Made by a program: the position numbers and the translations under genes. The notes beneath the pieces were generated by a model that did no database searches, was not told the DNA's origin, and saw nothing but the letters and a program-made list of their open reading frames with translations. A stretch of DNA of 36,954 nucleotides from Deltaproteobacteria bacterium (GTDB lineage: Bacteria > Desulfobacterota > Desulfobulbia > Desulfobulbales > VMSU01), in assembly GCA_021789795.1 (NCBI GenBank), contig JAJYJA010000002.1, positions 1 through 36,954 of the forward strand. The letters are read 5' to 3'. Every line of letters begins with the position of its first letter. The stretch's first letter is position 1. Positions 35,548-36,954 of this stretch are shown one piece after another.

Positions 35548-36102
35548 CTAACAGTCCCGGATAACTTTCAGCTCGACCCTCTCGGCCTGGCTGTCGCCGC
35601 CCAGTGCCGACGACGGGCAGCGCCCGGCGGCCAAGATGTGGTTGCCCTTCTTGTATTCGCTCAGTTTCACCTCGTGCAACAGCTCCCGGTCTTCCACATA
35701 CAGGTCGAAGAGCTTCAAGGCCAGGCGGTCGATCTTGGCGGCCAACTCGGACCACTCTTGGCCGGCGGCCAGCAGGGTCTCCCAGCCCAGTTGCTCGACC
35801 AATACCGGTTTCAGCTGGAAGACAAAGCCCACCGCCTGCGAGGGGGTGAAGGTCTGCACCGAGCGCAGCTTGATGAACTGGGCCAGCTCCGCCGGCATCT
35901 CGCCCGCCGGGGCATCCCCCACCAGTTGCTCGTAGATCGCCGTAAGCCCGGTCTTGGCGGCAAATCCCAAGGGGTTGGCGAAACGGTCCTTCTGGCGCTT
36001 GAAGAAGCTGGCCCCGTCGGCGGAGTAGCTGGCCAGCACCGCCTCGATCCACCGCGCAACGATTTTCGACTTTTTCTCCGCCAGCTTGTCCTGAAAGCTC
36101 AT
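35548..36102 (-). CDS. RsbRD_N-domain protein upstream of dsrMKJOP
   Basis: The protein has 184 aa. The N-terminal 140 residues resemble the RsbRD N-terminal helical sensor fold (SKIVARWIEAVLASYSADGASFFKRQKDRFANPLG is its usual opening). No STAS or kinase domain follows. Instead there is a short charged tail with two Cys (CPSS and a C-terminal Cys). Proteins of this kind are, to my knowledge, often found directly upstream of dsrM in sulfate reducers, and a sensory role for the operon is inferred. AAGGTGG lies about 9 nt before the ATG. Spacing to dsrM is 130 bp. Confidence 0.75.
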   Translation of the reverse strand: MSFQDKLAEKKSKIVARWIEAVLASYSADGASFFKRQKDRFANPLGFAAKTGLTAIYEQLVGDAPAGEMPAELAQFIKLRSVQTFTPSQAVGFVFQLKPVLVEQLGWETLLAAGQEWSELAAKIDRLALKLFDLYVEDRELLHEVKLSEYKKGNHILAAGRCPSSALGGDSQAERVELKVIRDC

Positions 36103-36216
36103 ATCGGTAGAACCACCTTCTTTTACTAATTAATTCACACCTTAACAAGATGCGGGTGAATCCTCATTCATCAAAGTGGGTTCAGGGTTATCATGTTTCT
36201 TTTAATTTTTCAACAT

Positions 36217-36254
36217 AAAAAAAGGCTACCCGGCAATAACCCGCCGGGATAGCC
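36217..36254 (-). terminator. Rho-independent terminator facing an unassigned region
   Basis: On the minus strand GGCTATCCCGGC (one bulged base) pairs with GCCGGGTAGCC and is followed by seven T residues (36217-36223). The only minus-strand DNA upstream of it, up to arsR, has no convincing gene. It may end a small RNA or divergent arsR-region transcript. Confidence 0.75.
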
Positions 36255-36382
36255 GATTCACCGCCAGCGACGGGAGTCTTAAGCCTATCGCCAAGGTGCG
36301 GAACCCACCGGTCGTGAGATACGTGGCCGCCTCCTGGCCGCCCCCGCCGCTCACCGGGCAAAATGCCGCTTGCGATCCGCGC

Positions 36383-36410
36383 TTGACATATCCTTTTATC
36401 CGGATATAAT
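36383..36410 (+). promoter_or_regulatory. near-consensus arsR promoter with overlapping operator
   Basis: TTGACA (36383-36388), a 16-bp spacer and TATAAT (36405-36410) are both perfect hexamers. Inverted elements ATATCC (36388-36393) and GGATAT (36402-36407), and the palindrome TATCCGGATA (36397-36406), overlap the spacer and -10, as expected for autoregulation by an ArsR-type repressor. Confidence 0.85.
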
Positions 36411-36417
36411 GCTTGAC

Positions 36418-36810
36418 ATGCGAACCACCGTCCCCCTCTTCAAGGCCCTGGCCGACGAAACCCGGCTGCGCATCCTCGCCCTGCTCGGGCAAGGGGAGCT
36501 CTGCGTCTGCGACCTGACGGCGGCCCTGCAACTCCCCCAGTCAACCGCCTCCCGGCATTTGGCGGTGTTGAAAAACGCTGGCTGGGTGAGCGGCCGTCGG
36601 CAGGGGGTCTGGATGTATTACCGGCTGCTCGACACGGGCGCGGCAAGCCGTATCGCCATGCACAACGCCATCTTGGCCCACCTTGAGGAGTCCACGACGG
36701 CCAGGAGAGACCGGAAAGTTCTAAAAAACCATCTGGCGCAGAAGGCGCAACCCGGCTGCGGCGAAGCGGCGCTGGACAAGGCGGCGCCGGTCAGAAAGTA
36801 CCGGAGGTGA
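36418..36810 (+). CDS. arsR: ArsR-family arsenite-responsive repressor
   Basis: The protein has 130 aa from ATG 36418. The winged-helix domain spans about 5-85 (LADETRLRILALL, LPQSTASRHLAVLKNAGWV). ELCVCDL (27-33) carries the CxC metal-binding pair of E. coli-type ArsR, which senses As(III)/Sb(III). A C-terminal tail contains PGCGE. The promoter's predicted start is at 36416-36418, so the mRNA is probably leaderless; ATG 36409 lies before that point. The ACR3 permease gene begins 3 bp after the stop. Confidence 0.92.
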   Translation: MRTTVPLFKALADETRLRILALLGQGELCVCDLTAALQLPQSTASRHLAVLKNAGWVSGRRQGVWMYYRLLDTGAASRIAMHNAILAHLEESTTARRDRKVLKNHLAQKAQPGCGEAALDKAAPVRKYRR

Positions 36811-36813
36811 ACG

Positions 36814-36954
36814 ATGAATACCACCAGCTCCAAGCGGCTATCCTTTCTCGACCGTTTTCTCACCCTGTGGATCTTCCTGGCCATGTTCACAGGCGTCACG
36901 ACCGGCTGGCTCTACCCCGGCGTCCGCCAGCTGATCAACTCCTTTCAGGTCGGC
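36814..36954 (+). CDS. acr3: ACR3-family arsenite permease, 5' part only
   Basis: The first 47 codons are seen and the gene runs off the right edge. The N-terminus ([19 protein letters not shown], then GWLYPGV) is characteristic of ACR3 arsenite efflux permeases of the BART superfamily. CGGAGG lies 7 nt upstream. With arsR it forms an ars operon. Confidence 0.88.
   Translation, partial: MNTTSSKRLSFLDRFLTLWIFLAMFTGVTTGWLYPGVRQLINSFQVG

Noticed and set aside
36224-36330. c-di-GMP (GEMM) riboswitch near arsR
   Set aside because: The stem ends superficially resemble it, but the conserved core was not present on either strand.
36226-36531. Small minus-strand protein gene between the dsr and ars regions
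   Set aside because: It overlaps arsR in antisense, includes the terminator stem and has no ribosome site or domain.

Overview
The window is a GC-rich bacterial chromosome segment, densely packed with long operons. The best lineage markers are the complete dsrM-K-J-O-P membrane complex of sulfate and sulfur reducers (30293-35417, minus strand), with an RsbRD_N-type protein upstream and a cysteine synthase/CysRS fusion downstream. With the Bat operon, the anaerobe-type gene set and the gene styles, this suggests a sulfate-reducing or sulfur-disproportionating member of Desulfobacterota. Desulfobulbia-like is my guess; no 16S sequence is present to confirm it.

Layout. (1) 1-200: the leader of an rRNA operon that runs leftward out of the window, with two tandem sigma70-type promoters and a boxA-like element. 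(2) 535-2274: three small proline- or glycine-rich envelope proteins, ending at a strong terminator. (3) 2402-7402: a MacAB-type tripartite efflux system (adaptor, ATPase, permease, outer-membrane factor). (4) 7554-10134 plus strand and 10127-13378 minus strand: a PilZ protein, the flagellar stator motA-motB, a REC/HD-GYP/degenerate-GGDEF protein, and the ribosomal ABC-F factor ettA. (5) 13627-22520, minus strand: a moxR-DUF58-lipoprotein-batABCDE operon with mostly overlapping stop and start codons. (6) 22655-27747: hemY, a divergent flavodoxin-like gene, cobO, a membrane-anchored TPR protein, a Bax-type glucosaminidase, tRNA-Arg(UCU) and an HU protein. (7) 27893-36102, minus strand: rsbRD_N, dsrMKJOP, a terminator, then the cysteine synthase-CysRS fusion. 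(8) 36418-end: arsR and the start of an ACR3 arsenite permease.

The most interesting structure that ordinary annotation would miss is a short MITE-like repeat present three times: 320-470 (+), 5836-5952 (+, internally shortened) and 13407-13557 (-). The two full copies are 151 bp and differ at 4 positions. Each copy has imperfect terminal inverted repeats, a largely self-complementary interior and 6-7 bp flanking direct repeats. The middle copy sits exactly between the permease and outer-membrane-factor genes. Removing it with one flank repeat restores overlapping, probably translationally coupled genes. As inserted, the element supplies the permease stop codon and the duplicated target supplies the next gene's start codon.

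Other points of note are the cysteine synthase-CysRS fusion, whose CysRS half has altered HIGH and KMSKS motifs and whose start codon lies 7 nt from the dsr terminator's T-tract; an arsR promoter of near-perfect consensus placed so that the mRNA is probably leaderless; and a c-di-GMP-related neighbourhood around the flagellar stator. All family calls are from reading the sequence; no database search was run.
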